58,903 nucleotides of DNA, taken from positions 1-58,903 of the IMG/VR virus record IMGVR_UViG_3300014913_000511; one strand, 5' to 3'. Below, in pieces: positions 38,325 to 46,839 of this stretch. The position numbers and the translations under genes are program-made. The notes beneath the pieces are model-generated. The model had not been told where the DNA came from and did not search any database. It worked only from the letters and a program-made list of their open reading frames with translations. The stretch's first letter is position 1; the number at the start of each line of letters is the position of its first letter. Source of the DNA: a virus.

Positions 38325-38521
38325 CTATTCATGATTTTTTACGCTTAGAGTTATCTCAGGGCGCTTGGTAATTGCAATTTTTACATTAACCGTTACCCTG
38401 GCATTCGCTTCAGGAATGTTCATGTAAAGGTCACTAACTTTCCCGTAACAAACTCATGATAACCATCAGGCGAATTTAACGTTGTCACGTCTATCGCTTC
38501 ACTTTTGAATTCTTTTTCCAT
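38325..38521 (-). pseudogene. Decayed paralogue of the major tail protein
   Basis: Two tiny coupled frames, 38420-38521 (33 residues) and 38325-38423 (32 residues, start overlapping the stop as ATGA), together resemble the two ends of the tail tube protein. The first has SEAIDVTTLNSPDGYHEF, matching KDQIDVTSLDSTDGYREF. The second has ARVTVNVKIAITKRPEITLS, matching the C-terminal strands. About 55 residues of the middle are missing. It is best read as a tandem duplicate with an internal deletion, though the two peptides might still be translated. Confidence 0.7.
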
Positions 38522-38548
38522 TACCCCTACTCCTTAGTTTGTTTTCCC

Positions 38549-38947
38549 TTACGCCGTCCGGTCCATTCTGAAATTTATTGTAAACAAAGGGCGGTCCAAC
38601 TCATCATAATTAAGAAATACAACATCCTGCATTGGATAAATCTGCAAGTACCTGGTACCATTTATAATCGTATCGTGTTGCTCCTCGAAAAAGTCTTTTA
38701 TACTTTCGCCCACTGTATAAGCGTCTTTATAGCCCCCCTGCTTGCCTCGAATTTTAACTTGCACCGTAGGACGATCCAAAACAACGCCAATTAGATAAGG
38801 CGCAAGGCCGCCCGTATCGAATAATGCTACACATTTGTCAGGAGTTGATGGCATTTTTGATAGAAACAAATCAGTTCCGAACGTCAAATCCACAATCGAC
38901 GGGGCGGCTACGATCATGTCTTTTAGGTCTTCTATCGGAGGGTTCAT
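38549..38947 (-). CDS. Tail terminator / tail completion protein (minor capsid family)
   Basis: This 132-residue protein lies between the HK97 gp10-like protein and the tail tube gene. The sequence (PSIVDLTFGTDLFLSKMPST, RPTVQVKIRGKQGGYKDAY and the closing INFRM) follows phage tail-terminator/minor capsid proteins that cap the tube. No enzymatic motif. Its start overlaps the upstream stop by four bases. Confidence 0.7.
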   Translation of the reverse strand: MNPPIEDLKDMIVAAPSIVDLTFGTDLFLSKMPSTPDKCVALFDTGGLAPYLIGVVLDRPTVQVKIRGKQGGYKDAYTVGESIKDFFEEQHDTIINGTRYLQIYPMQDVVFLNYDELDRPLFTINFRMDRTA

Positions 38948-39360
38948 TTTCCACCTGCACGCTTAGCGCGTAAGGCCGTCGCCCTCATTAATGCCTTTTT
39001 CACTTCCTTCTGAACAGTTTCCATTACACGTTGTTCATGTGCAAGCATTGGCTCTTCTAAAAACTTCGCCTTAGCTTTTGGCTTCCTGAACACCTTCCCC
39101 ACGCTTTCATGTACCGGTATCGCATAATTCGCATTATTGCCAAACGTGATTGTAATAGGGTCGCCCATAGCACTAGCACCCTCTTCAATATCAGGGCCGA
39201 ACCAGCTTTCAACTAGATTCCCGGTTTTTACAGGTGTGATAATCATCCCGTCGCGCCGAATGTCTTTTCCAGCCTTAATTCCACCACGCTTCGCAGCCAA
39301 AAAGATCGTTTTTAGCGCTCGGTTAATATTAATATCCATATATTTCTTGCCGGTTGTCAT
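38944..39360 (-). CDS. HK97 gp10-like head-tail protein
   Basis: This 138-residue basic protein has the gp10 pattern: GKDIRRDGMIITPVKTGNLV followed by a glycine/asparagine loop (FGNNANYAIPVHE) and a basic C-terminal helix. It belongs to the connector region between head and tail. The ATG at 39360 follows the upstream stop directly; an ATG seven codons later is also possible. Confidence 0.8.
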   Translation of the reverse strand: MTTGKKYMDININRALKTIFLAAKRGGIKAGKDIRRDGMIITPVKTGNLVESWFGPDIEEGASAMGDPITITFGNNANYAIPVHESVGKVFRKPKAKAKFLEEPMLAHEQRVMETVQKEVKKALMRATALRAKRAGGK

Positions 39361-39714
39361 CTATAGCCAGACCTTCCGACTACTCCAACGCGCACGTAAC
39401 GACGGTGTTTTAGTGAATCTACGGATCACAAAAGCGTTATTTTCAACAGTCGGGTCGTCTTCTCCCGCACTAGACAAATCGTCAAGGTCGCCAAGAAAAA
39501 GATATCCGCCTACGTCCACGTCTCGATCGACACGAACTTGCGCTCGACTAATTTGCTCTACGCCTTGCGGGTCAAGAAATCTATCTGTTCGATCTTCCCA
39601 CCGAACTTCGATTTCAACTCCACTTGCGAACGTATACCCCCCCCACCCATTCTGAACAGGCGACCCCCAGTAGACCGCTGTTTGGTGGAGGTTTCGAGCG
39701 TTCAGATCGGGCAT
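39361..39714 (-). CDS. Head-tail joining / minor capsid protein
   Basis: This 117-residue protein (TAVYWGSPVQNGWGGYTFA followed by VEIEVRWEDRTDRFLDPQG) fits the small beta-barrel head-closure proteins found between connector and gp10-like genes. Its stop abuts the gp10-like start. Assigned by position and general pattern. Confidence 0.65.
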   Translation of the reverse strand: MPDLNARNLHQTAVYWGSPVQNGWGGYTFASGVEIEVRWEDRTDRFLDPQGVEQISRAQVRVDRDVDVGGYLFLGDLDDLSSAGEDDPTVENNAFVIRRFTKTPSLRARWSSRKVWL

Positions 39715-39719
39715 TGTTT

Positions 39720-40091
39720 TTACCCAACGTCCGATATGTCAATACATTGGAACACGGTTTTGCGCTTGCCTATTTGTTGAAGTTTGCCCGTTAAATCCAG
39801 GGTCAACGCCATTTGTCCGTAAGGAGTGAACTCTAAACCCTTGCCCAAATCACCCCAAGCATACGTCGCGCTTGCTTTATCGGCCTGTTCAGCCCTAGCC
39901 ACCGGGTCACGAATAGCAACGTAATGAGCGGCAAGCCACCGCTCAACTTCTTTCAATTCTACGTCTGTCATTACATCGTCATCAGCATAAACTTTCGACA
40001 CAACGAGATTCGCCGCTGTGATAAATGCAGTCAAATCTGTCAAAGTTGTATCAATTATCTCTTTGACTTCGGTGGTGGTCGTGCGGGCCAT
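39720..40091 (-). CDS. Head-tail connector protein (DUF4054/gp6-like)
   Basis: This 123-residue helical protein begins with a helix bundle (DTTLTDLTAFITAANLVV) and has ELKEVERWLAAHYVAIRDPV, followed by a G-rich loop and a strand (GKGLEFTPYGQMALTLD). This is the arrangement of gp6-like connector subunits that sit under the portal. It lies at the junction between the glycan-related island and the tail genes. Confidence 0.78.
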   Translation of the reverse strand: MARTTTTEVKEIIDTTLTDLTAFITAANLVVSKVYADDDVMTDVELKEVERWLAAHYVAIRDPVARAEQADKASATYAWGDLGKGLEFTPYGQMALTLDLTGKLQQIGKRKTVFQCIDISDVG

Positions 40092-40786
40092 TACTTAATT
40101 TTCCGTTTCCACAATCCCGGATCAACGAATGATAACACGCCTGTCTCTTGCCAGTCAAGTCCGAAGTCACAAATGAGCGCTTTGATTTTACTCATATCGC
40201 CGTTAATTATCTCTTGAGGCCATATTTCGCGTATATTCAAACATGCGTCGTGCATTTCATCGAACAGCCGTTCATGTTTGGCCACCCACTTACACCAACC
40301 ATGAGCCGAAGAGTAGCCCCGCATAAATCCAGTTTTCAAGCATGAACGCACAATATCATCTGCATTTCGTCTGACGATTATCCACCGGGCCAGGGGGAAG
40401 GCTTTTGCCCAAATAGGCCACATAAGACAAAACTTTGCTGCCTTAGCAAACCATACTTGCGACGAATTGTACCCTTCAGACTTGATTATTTCCAACACTC
40501 GGTTACGTACAATTGGGCCTTCTTTTTCTGAAATCAAATTGATCGCTTCCGTCTTAGGAAGCGGTAGTTGCCCCAACGGATCGCAATTCCATTCGCGCAA
40601 GTAAGGCTTGATTATTTCGTTTATAATCGCTTTATTCTCGAACATCCCTTTTGGATTATAGCGAGTCTCTCCGCGCATGTCGCCGCCCCAAGCGCCACAT
40701 TTATGTACAATTCCAGACACTAGGGATGTTCCGGACCTCGCGGCCCCTGTGATAAAAATCGGCGATTCACGAAAGGAAAAAGTCAT
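40091..40786 (-). CDS. PAPS-dependent sulfotransferase
   Basis: This 231-residue protein has the two hallmark sites of sulfotransferases: the 5'-phosphosulfate loop FITGAARSGTSLV at 11-23 and the 3'-phosphate site RRNADDIVRSC at 139-149. It should move sulfate from PAPS to a hydroxyl or amine on a sugar or protein. The acceptor is unknown. It overlaps the connector gene by one base and the glycosyltransferase gene by four, so it is part of the virion operon. With the phage APS kinase it makes a two-step sulfation route. Confidence 0.88.
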   Translation of the reverse strand: MTFSFRESPIFITGAARSGTSLVSGIVHKCGAWGGDMRGETRYNPKGMFENKAIINEIIKPYLREWNCDPLGQLPLPKTEAINLISEKEGPIVRNRVLEIIKSEGYNSSQVWFAKAAKFCLMWPIWAKAFPLARWIIVRRNADDIVRSCLKTGFMRGYSSAHGWCKWVAKHERLFDEMHDACLNIREIWPQEIINGDMSKIKALICDFGLDWQETGVLSFVDPGLWKRKIK

Positions 40787-41535
40787 TTAACCCCCCAAAA
40801 TTGTGTAACGACAGGATGTTTAGACTGATGAGGTCGCGGCTTCCCATGAAAAGAAACTATCCGCGCATCTTCTGGTAAATCGCGATCACGCACGTGACGC
40901 TTGAAACTAAATATCTGTCCAGGAAACATGTCTTGCCACTTGTCCACATATTCCATGCCCGATGTAACCTCTCGAATCCAGTAACGCTCGCGACCTTTTG
41001 CTAACTCTTCGGCCCAGTCTAAATTGTCGACAAACCGCTTGAAAAATCGAGTTTCATTTTTCGGGCCAGCCTTAAAGCCCATAATATCCCCATCGATCAA
41101 GTGTTCACATCCAGGCTTGAACTTTGCGCGCCCGCAAAAGTCACCAGAATATGAAAGTAAATCGTCAAGCGATCCCGTAATTACAATGTCCACATCAAGA
41201 CAAAGAACTTGCCGACCAAAAAGGCCGCTTGCCTCGCTGAACATCGCCAAACGAGGCAAAACGCCATGAAACGAAGGGGGATTAAACCCCCGAATTTCTA
41301 TATTTTTATCCAGTTTTAATGTTTCGTTTGTAAAGCAGATAAAATCAAACGGCGTTTTAGTGAAGCGCTTGCAACCATGAAACAAGTTGTTGACATATTT
41401 CCCCGCTAAACCATTGCTCACTGTGCCCACGCTTTCGGCATGTTGTGCAAGATAATTTACCTTGCCGCCGTCGTTGTAATTCTTAGGCCGCCACCGGTCG
41501 CCTTGCCAATAAAAACAGATGATTGTAGGCTTCAT
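40783..41535 (-). CDS. Glycosyltransferase-like protein (GT-A type)
   Basis: This 250-residue protein has the start MKPTIICFYWQGDRW, a central LCLDVDIVITGSLDDL with a DxD-type metal site at 114-116 (DVD) and the C-terminal SFHGKPRPHQ. This is the general layout of GT-A enzymes that use nucleotide sugars, close to GT8-like proteins found in phages. It resembles its downstream-in-sequence neighbour at 41532-42269, suggesting duplication. Donor and acceptor unknown. Confidence 0.72.
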   Translation of the reverse strand: MKPTIICFYWQGDRWRPKNYNDGGKVNYLAQHAESVGTVSNGLAGKYVNNLFHGCKRFTKTPFDFICFTNETLKLDKNIEIRGFNPPSFHGVLPRLAMFSEASGLFGRQVLCLDVDIVITGSLDDLLSYSGDFCGRAKFKPGCEHLIDGDIMGFKAGPKNETRFFKRFVDNLDWAEELAKGRERYWIREVTSGMEYVDKWQDMFPGQIFSFKRHVRDRDLPEDARIVSFHGKPRPHQSKHPVVTQFWGVK

Positions 41536-42269
41536 AAATTCATCTCCTTATCTATCCAAGGCACGCCAGTCTCGCGGAAATCGTTCTTTTCAGAATGACC
41601 AGTAATCACGATTAAATCTTTCGGTTTCTTAGGTGTCTTTTTAGCTGCATCCAATTTCATCATCCATTTATCTCTGAACATGTCCAAGTTAGGGTACCAA
41701 TCCCCGTAAACGTCCTGCTCGCTCCGATATTTTGCAATGATTTTGTCGCTATTTGTAACGAACTGCTTGTAAATCTCTTGTGTAACGACAGACCGAGGAT
41801 TCCATTTCATGACGCTCGCTTGATACCGTCGAAACAGCCCCTTTTCTGTCTCCTCTTTCTCCCTATCTTGTGGGCGTCCGGGGCTTTTAGTGTCAAACAA
41901 CATGAGATTCGAGTAATATCCGCCACATTCAACTAAAGGCTGAATGCTATTTACAAGGGTAATGTCAAGATCGAAATACAGCGATCCAGTTACCTCTAAA
42001 TTAGGGTTAAAACACTCTATTTTAGCCCACCAACCAGGCCATTTATCAGGGTATTTCAAGGGAATAACCGTCCCTGGTAAAGATTTGCTCATACTATTTG
42101 TCAAGCAATGGAACTTAAATTTATACGGGCAATGATTTTCCACTAGCGCATGTAGACGATGCACGTCTGCTTCTGTGTAATTCCTTCCGCGAAAATCGCC
42201 AAGCCACAACAAGCAGTAAATATTCAGGTGTGGATAATCAGTCAAATTTATCCTTTCAAATGCCACCAA
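41532..42269 (-). CDS. Glycosyltransferase-like protein (GT-A type), paralogue
   Basis: This 245-residue protein has the same fold pattern as the 40783-41535 product: an N-terminal LNIYCLLWLGDF, a tryptophan-rich PDKWPGWWAKIE, then GSLYFDLDITLVNSIQPL with a DxD-type site at 100-102 (DLD). The C-terminus has VITGHSEKNDF, comparable to the histidine-containing end of its neighbour. Likely a second transferase for the same glycan. Confidence 0.72.
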   Translation of the reverse strand: MVAFERINLTDYPHLNIYCLLWLGDFRGRNYTEADVHRLHALVENHCPYKFKFHCLTNSMSKSLPGTVIPLKYPDKWPGWWAKIECFNPNLEVTGSLYFDLDITLVNSIQPLVECGGYYSNLMLFDTKSPGRPQDREKEETEKGLFRRYQASVMKWNPRSVVTQEIYKQFVTNSDKIIAKYRSEQDVYGDWYPNLDMFRDKWMMKLDAAKKTPKKPKDLIVITGHSEKNDFRETGVPWIDKEMNL

Positions 42270-42748
42270 ATATGGTCATAAAACTTGGAGTCTTTATAGT
42301 CTTTGCCGAAAAATTCCTTAACAGCTTTGTCAACCCCAGGATGATAATTGTTGAAGTCGTGACCGCTTACAATTCCGCCCTTTCTCACCTTTGGAAACCA
42401 AGCGGCAATGTCTGCTTTCACGTTTTCGTAATCATGATAGGCATCAATGAAGACAAAATCCAAGGATTCATCCTTTATCATCTTCGCAGCCTCGACGCTT
42501 GGTACTTCCAACACCTCGACGCGCAACAGATAAGGCTTAATTGCTTCAATCCATTGATCGCGACTAGCTAGGCTATCTGACTGTTCCCCACTGAAGTCGC
42601 CCGGGTAATAGGCAACTTCGAGCAAGCGCAAGTCAGGATTTTCGCGTAAAAGGAACTTGGCCGTCGCCCCTTTTCCTGTCCCGACTTCCGCGCCATATTG
42701 ATAATTGTATTGCTTGATAACAAACGATAGCCACGTATAACGCTTCAT
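42248..42748 (-). CDS. S-adenosylmethionine-dependent methyltransferase
   Basis: This 166-residue class I enzyme has motif I GAEVGTGKGATAKFL at 19-33 and the post-motif LDFVFIDAYHDYENVKADI typical of Methyltransf_24-type proteins, often sugar O-methyltransferases. It is short, consistent with a minimal Rossmann core. It overlaps the genes on both sides and belongs to the glycan island. Substrate unknown; methylation of a sugar is inferred from context. Confidence 0.85.
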   Translation of the reverse strand: MKRYTWLSFVIKQYNYQYGAEVGTGKGATAKFLLRENPDLRLLEVAYYPGDFSGEQSDSLASRDQWIEAIKPYLLRVEVLEVPSVEAAKMIKDESLDFVFIDAYHDYENVKADIAAWFPKVRKGGIVSGHDFNNYHPGVDKAVKEFFGKDYKDSKFYDHIWWHLKG

Positions 42749-43512
42749 TCCTCTCCCTCAAGAAAATCCTCAAGCGGCATGATTGGAAATTGTGTAATTG
42801 CAGATCCAGGAGTACAATTAATAATTTTCAATCCTAATTTTTCTGCATCAGCCTTAATCAAAGGGAAGGCTTTTAGGAAACGTGCGTAGGGGTCTTTCTG
42901 TGGAGCTGGATGATCGTCGTGCCAATTAGCTTTATCGTCAACGCGCCGCATATCCATACCTAGAAGCACGATTGTTGTTGCGCCTAAATGATAAGCCAGG
43001 TTAATAGCACTTCCTGCGCTACTTTTATTCCAAGAGACGTAACGAGGTCGCGTTTCAATTCCAATCGGTTTTCCACGATGAACGCAAAGCACTCTATCTA
43101 TGTTAATTAATTTCTTATCAGCAACCGTAGTGACAAGCAAACCCCTGAAATCCTTCAAGCTTTCCCTGTGCCACCAGAACCATTGCTCGTCGCCAAACCA
43201 GCAAACATCAACCCACAGTCGGGGAGTGTAAAACACTGTCCGCTTGCGTCCACCATGATCAATCGTTTTTTTGCCATGGGTGGGGTCACCGTAAGCATTA
43301 TTCACGGCTATGATTTTACGCTCTTTTATTAACGAAAAATCAACATTATTGAGCGAAGGGCCGCCACCAAGGATGAAAACCGTCTCGTCTTTCCATATTC
43401 GAGGTATCGTCCATCCCGTAGGGTCTTTAGGTTTACCTGTGCCCTTGCCTGAACGTCTTTTGGCAAGAGCCTTTACCTCTGGCGTCAACGGTTCAAACTT
43501 CAGAGGAATCAT
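42745..43512 (-). CDS. DUF115/Maf- or GT42-like protein, candidate keto-sugar transferase
   Basis: This 255-residue protein has VFILGGGPSLNNVDFSLI near residue 46 and a second signature SAGSAINLAYHLGATTIVLL at 165-184 ending in GMDM. It closes with KLGLKIINCTPGSAITQFP. This pattern is shared by Maf-type DUF115 proteins and GT42 sialyltransferases, both of which handle CMP-activated nonulosonic acids. Since the phage also encodes CMP-Kdo synthesis, transfer of Kdo is an attractive guess. The start at 43512 is an ATG inside the end of the upstream gene; a TTG lies five codons earlier. Confidence 0.6.
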   Translation of the reverse strand: MIPLKFEPLTPEVKALAKRRSGKGTGKPKDPTGWTIPRIWKDETVFILGGGPSLNNVDFSLIKERKIIAVNNAYGDPTHGKKTIDHGGRKRTVFYTPRLWVDVCWFGDEQWFWWHRESLKDFRGLLVTTVADKKLINIDRVLCVHRGKPIGIETRPRYVSWNKSSAGSAINLAYHLGATTIVLLGMDMRRVDDKANWHDDHPAPQKDPYARFLKAFPLIKADAEKLGLKIINCTPGSAITQFPIMPLEDFLEGEE

Positions 43513-43837
43513 CAGGAATTCCAGCAATAATTAAAGCTTCCTCTTTGCTCAACAGTACATCATTGACTTGAACTCCCGTTGCATCAAGCACGGCAAACAT
43601 GCCTCGGCCCTTATGCTTGATTGTGAATCGTGGCACATCTGGAAACGCCGGGGGCGTTTTAGGTACCGCCCCCGGCTCGTCGAATTCTTCAAGCGATTCC
43701 AGTTTATGGCGAATGTGCCGAACTTCATAAGGTGTGGCCGTGAAAGTATCCCCGGCCTTCACTTTTCCACGTGCATCACGAAAGACATGCTCCCCTGCAA
43801 TTTGCTTCATCCGCCACTTAACCGGCTTGTCGCTCAT
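43493..43837 (-). CDS. Head-associated protein downstream of the major capsid gene
   Basis: This 114-residue protein has a charged first half (FRDARGKVKAGDTFTATPYE) and a compact C-terminal domain RFTIKHKGRGMFAVLDATGV ending near the EEALIIAGIPD segment. It lies 16 bases after the major capsid gene. Such small proteins at this site are often head fibres, decoration or head-completion proteins, but no family was recognised. Confidence 0.55.
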   Translation of the reverse strand: MSDKPVKWRMKQIAGEHVFRDARGKVKAGDTFTATPYEVRHIRHKLESLEEFDEPGAVPKTPPAFPDVPRFTIKHKGRGMFAVLDATGVQVNDVLLSKEEALIIAGIPDDSSEV

Positions 43838-43853
43838 CGTTCAGGCTCCCTCG

Positions 43854-44864
43854 CTACGCGCTATACACAGCGATTCCGCAATCGCCCTCGTAAGTACTTC
43901 GAGGCTGCGGGACCATAATCGTCAAAACCTTGAGGTATTTCGACATGCCGTCCGGGCTGTCCCACTCGACGGTAGTAATCGGCTGGCCGACCACAATTCG
44001 CATAACGTCCGAAGTCAACTGGCAAAGAATAACTTTCCCGGCGGTCATCATGTCGACGGTACGAATGAACGAAATGCCCTCAAGCGCCATGATTCTGTCG
44101 CGGATAGTCCGGGGGTAATTACTCGCGTAATCTTGGTCCAAAACTTCCGTATAAGCCGTCGGGATAAACAAGCCGTAAGGCCCGTGCATCTTGTCGTTCA
44201 CGAGAGCTTGTTTCATAGCGACAATATCGGCGATAATTGTCGCGCCCGAAGCCGCCGAAGCCGTCCAATCTTCCGTCAAAGAGCCAGTATTCGCAGAGGG
44301 GTAGTCCTCCAAGCCGTAAATGATACCGCCCTTAAAGGCAAGGTTATCTCCGCCTGTGAAGACGATCTCCTCGACTTTCTGCATGACTTTCGCGGTGGCA
44401 AGTTCGGCACCCGAAGTATCCAGCGGCATCCCGTTTCGCCGAGAAGCGCCCAAATCTCGAATATCAAACTTCATGTTCGTATGAACAATCGGCAACGGGA
44501 GATAGGTAATGTCGTAATCGGGGCGGTCTCGCGTCGCCTGCACTCCGGCGTTCATCGAAATCTCAGCCGCCGCAATGTCGCTCTGCGTCTCGTAGGCAAG
44601 AGACATGACGGACATACCGTTAGGAATGTTGTACGTCAATCCCCTCGAAAGGAACTCCCGCGTTCCGTTAATCCGTTCTTGTGCGGCCTTGACTACAGTC
44701 CTATCAATCTCTTTCCAGTCGTCGTACCGCAAAAGGCCATTCGTACGAAGCGCCGCCGGATTAAAATTGTTAGCTAGGAGCCTTTCGGCCACGCTTCCAA
44801 TTCCTTTGATTCCGTTCGGCACTGAATAGATCGTGTCAACCCCTACGTTTCCTACAATCTCCAT
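43854..44864 (-). CDS. Major capsid protein (HK97 fold, encapsulin-like family)
   Basis: This 336-residue protein lies after protease/scaffold and decoration genes, where the shell protein is expected. The segments RYDDWKEIDRTVVKAAQERI, IVHTNMKFDIRDLGASRRNG and EEIVFTGGDNLAFKGGIIYG follow the pattern of encapsulin-like capsid proteins (E-loop, spine and A-domain). No N-terminal delta-domain is obvious, which agrees with a separate scaffold in the protease gene. It has its own GGAG-type ribosome site. Confidence 0.85.
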   Translation of the reverse strand: MEIVGNVGVDTIYSVPNGIKGIGSVAERLLANNFNPAALRTNGLLRYDDWKEIDRTVVKAAQERINGTREFLSRGLTYNIPNGMSVMSLAYETQSDIAAAEISMNAGVQATRDRPDYDITYLPLPIVHTNMKFDIRDLGASRRNGMPLDTSGAELATAKVMQKVEEIVFTGGDNLAFKGGIIYGLEDYPSANTGSLTEDWTASAASGATIIADIVAMKQALVNDKMHGPYGLFIPTAYTEVLDQDYASNYPRTIRDRIMALEGISFIRTVDMMTAGKVILCQLTSDVMRIVVGQPITTVEWDSPDGMSKYLKVLTIMVPQPRSTYEGDCGIAVYSA

Positions 44865-44877
44865 GATCTTAACTCCT

Positions 44878-45357
44878 TTACACGATCAGCACATGAATGC
44901 GAATCGCATCAATAGTGCTGGTGCTGGTGTTTTTAGCCTCAAGAGCTTGCGCCACGATAGCATGGGCCTTAACGTCCTCAACGCTTGTGGATTCAGCAAC
45001 ATGTTTCCGAAGAAAACCGTCGCCCGCGCTTTCAAGGTAATCACCCACCGCTACCGACTGGTCGTTTGTCAAAATGGCGTACACCTCGTCACCCGGTCCA
45101 CATAGCCAATAATTGACTTGCGATCCGCTGGCAATATCGTCGTCAATGTCGTCGCCACCAAGCGAATTTTCCTTCACGAACATCGCAGTAGCAGGGCCGC
45201 CTGCCGTCGCATGCTTCTTGACGCCTGTGGAAGTAATTTCCAAAAGCATTCCAGGAGTTAGAGCGGTATCAGCCTTCGCTTCACTGGGAAGCGGGTCAAC
45301 CTCTCGCCCGCTTTTCAGCAGAACGATGTTTCGGTTTTTCGTCGTACTCACAGCCAT
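44878..45357 (-). CDS. Capsid decoration-like protein
   Basis: This 159-residue acidic protein rich in small residues (TPGMLLEITSTGVKKHATAG, VAVGDYLESAGDGFLRKHVA) resembles DUF2190-type or decoration proteins that bind the outer shell. It lies directly upstream of the major capsid gene, the usual place. No enzymatic motif. Confidence 0.7.
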   Translation of the reverse strand: MAVSTTKNRNIVLLKSGREVDPLPSEAKADTALTPGMLLEITSTGVKKHATAGGPATAMFVKENSLGGDDIDDDIASGSQVNYWLCGPGDEVYAILTNDQSVAVGDYLESAGDGFLRKHVAESTSVEDVKAHAIVAQALEAKNTSTSTIDAIRIHVLIV

Positions 45358-45384
45358 GATAATATCCTTTCTCGTTACCTTTAG

Positions 45385-46839
45385 TTACTTGGTAATTTCC
45401 CACTGAATCAGAGGCACATCTGGAACACCCATGCCGTCCGGCGACCGCTCGTTGGCCTTGAATTCGCGCTTTCCAGCTGTGGAATGCCCTGCCTGTCCCT
45501 GATAATGGGGAGAAGCAAGACGGGCCAGTTTCTCAAGCTCGGGAATGTCTTTATCGGAAAGTTCCTCGTTCGTAAACGGATTGGCCTTATTCGCCATGAC
45601 TTTTCCGACGAGGTCGGCCTTCTTCGTGTCGCGCAAAACCAGGCCTTCTTTGAGCATTTTTGACACGTCCGGGGGCACTTCGCCAAGCCATTCATGAAGC
45701 GTTTTGATCTGCGGTTCTTCCGTGGGGGGTTCGACAGCAACGGGCACCACAGGAGCAATAGGAACCGTAGGTGCAACCGAGGGCGGCTCTTCTGTAATCA
45801 CCGTCGCGGCATTCGTCTGGATTTTCTCGGACAGCAAGTCGAAGCCCGCTTTCAATCGTGCAAAAGAATCGCAATCAATCGACTCAAGCCACCCCCTATC
45901 ATCCTCGGAGAACGGCGAAACTTCATTCGCCAGAAATACATCAACCTTCGCTTTTCGTTCAATAGAATCAACCATCTTCTCAGCCCCTTCTTCGCCGTCT
46001 TCTTGCGACGTTTGTTTATTTGCTTTCACTTGGATAAAATTCCTCTGCTCTACAACTTCGACTGGCTCGCCTGAAAGCGTAGGAATACCATTCTTTCCAA
46101 GTGTGTATTTCTGCTTGTAAAAAACATATCCACGATCAGGAGTAGACACTTCGTAGATAAAATACTTCCTCGTGGCATATGTCAAATAGAGATAAACCGA
46201 CCCGTTAAAAGGAGCAAGAGGTTGGATCAACGCCCTCAATCGGGTATTCAAGTCGTCATCGCTCAACAAATTAGTTTTCACGCTTGTATTTCTTACACCA
46301 CAACCATCCTTCCAGGAGCAAGCCCCCTTGACATCCCAAAGGAACGCCAAATGATCAGGCCGAAGGTTACGCGCAAGAGATCGATACTTCTTGCCCGCCC
46401 ATTCACCTTCGGCCTCCTGCTCTTCCATAAATAATCCAGTGCTTACCTCGAAGTGCTCAAAATTCTCTAAGGCCAAGACTGCACCGTCGCTAAACGCTTT
46501 CAGGGCCTCGACGCTTATTTTCGCTTTGGCCTTCAATTTGTTATCGGTGAAAGCAGCATCGAAAATCTCCCCGATAATGAATGACTTTGCGGCGTCAGAC
46601 GACACCGCCGAAACGTTATTACCTTCAGAGTCCAAGGGATGCTGAAAAGTAACTGGAACACCATTCCACGCATCGGCATTCTTCGCTATCTCTTTTTCAC
46701 TGTACATAATTGGTCCACCAGACCCGTTATGTACACCTTCAACAAGCATAACAACAGGCACAATCATAAATCCGTCGTTGACAGCTCTCTGATTGTCTGC
46801 GTTTCTGTTTATTTCCAGTTTGGAATTCAGGAAAATCAT
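45385..46839 (-). CDS. Prohead protease/scaffold fusion (DUF2213 type)
   Basis: This 484-residue protein has an N-terminal DUF2213-like domain (GVPVTFQHPLDSEGNNVSAV, RNLRPDHLAFLWDVKGACSW) associated with capsid maturation proteases, and a C-terminal half rich in proline, alanine and charged residues that looks like an internal scaffold. A stretch with PSVAPTVPIAPVVPVAVEPP links them. It precedes decoration and capsid genes, as in many phages. Catalytic residues could not be fixed by eye. Confidence 0.82.
   Translation of the reverse strand: MIFLNSKLEINRNADNQRAVNDGFMIVPVVMLVEGVHNGSGGPIMYSEKEIAKNADAWNGVPVTFQHPLDSEGNNVSAVSSDAAKSFIIGEIFDAAFTDNKLKAKAKISVEALKAFSDGAVLALENFEHFEVSTGLFMEEQEAEGEWAGKKYRSLARNLRPDHLAFLWDVKGACSWKDGCGVRNTSVKTNLLSDDDLNTRLRALIQPLAPFNGSVYLYLTYATRKYFIYEVSTPDRGYVFYKQKYTLGKNGIPTLSGEPVEVVEQRNFIQVKANKQTSQEDGEEGAEKMVDSIERKAKVDVFLANEVSPFSEDDRGWLESIDCDSFARLKAGFDLLSEKIQTNAATVITEEPPSVAPTVPIAPVVPVAVEPPTEEPQIKTLHEWLGEVPPDVSKMLKEGLVLRDTKKADLVGKVMANKANPFTNEELSDKDIPELEKLARLASPHYQGQAGHSTAGKREFKANERSPDGMGVPDVPLIQWEITK

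Noticed and set aside
43734-44777. 347-residue plus-strand frame opposite the major capsid gene
   Set aside because: Antisense to the capsid gene, arginine/serine-rich and without a ribosome site.
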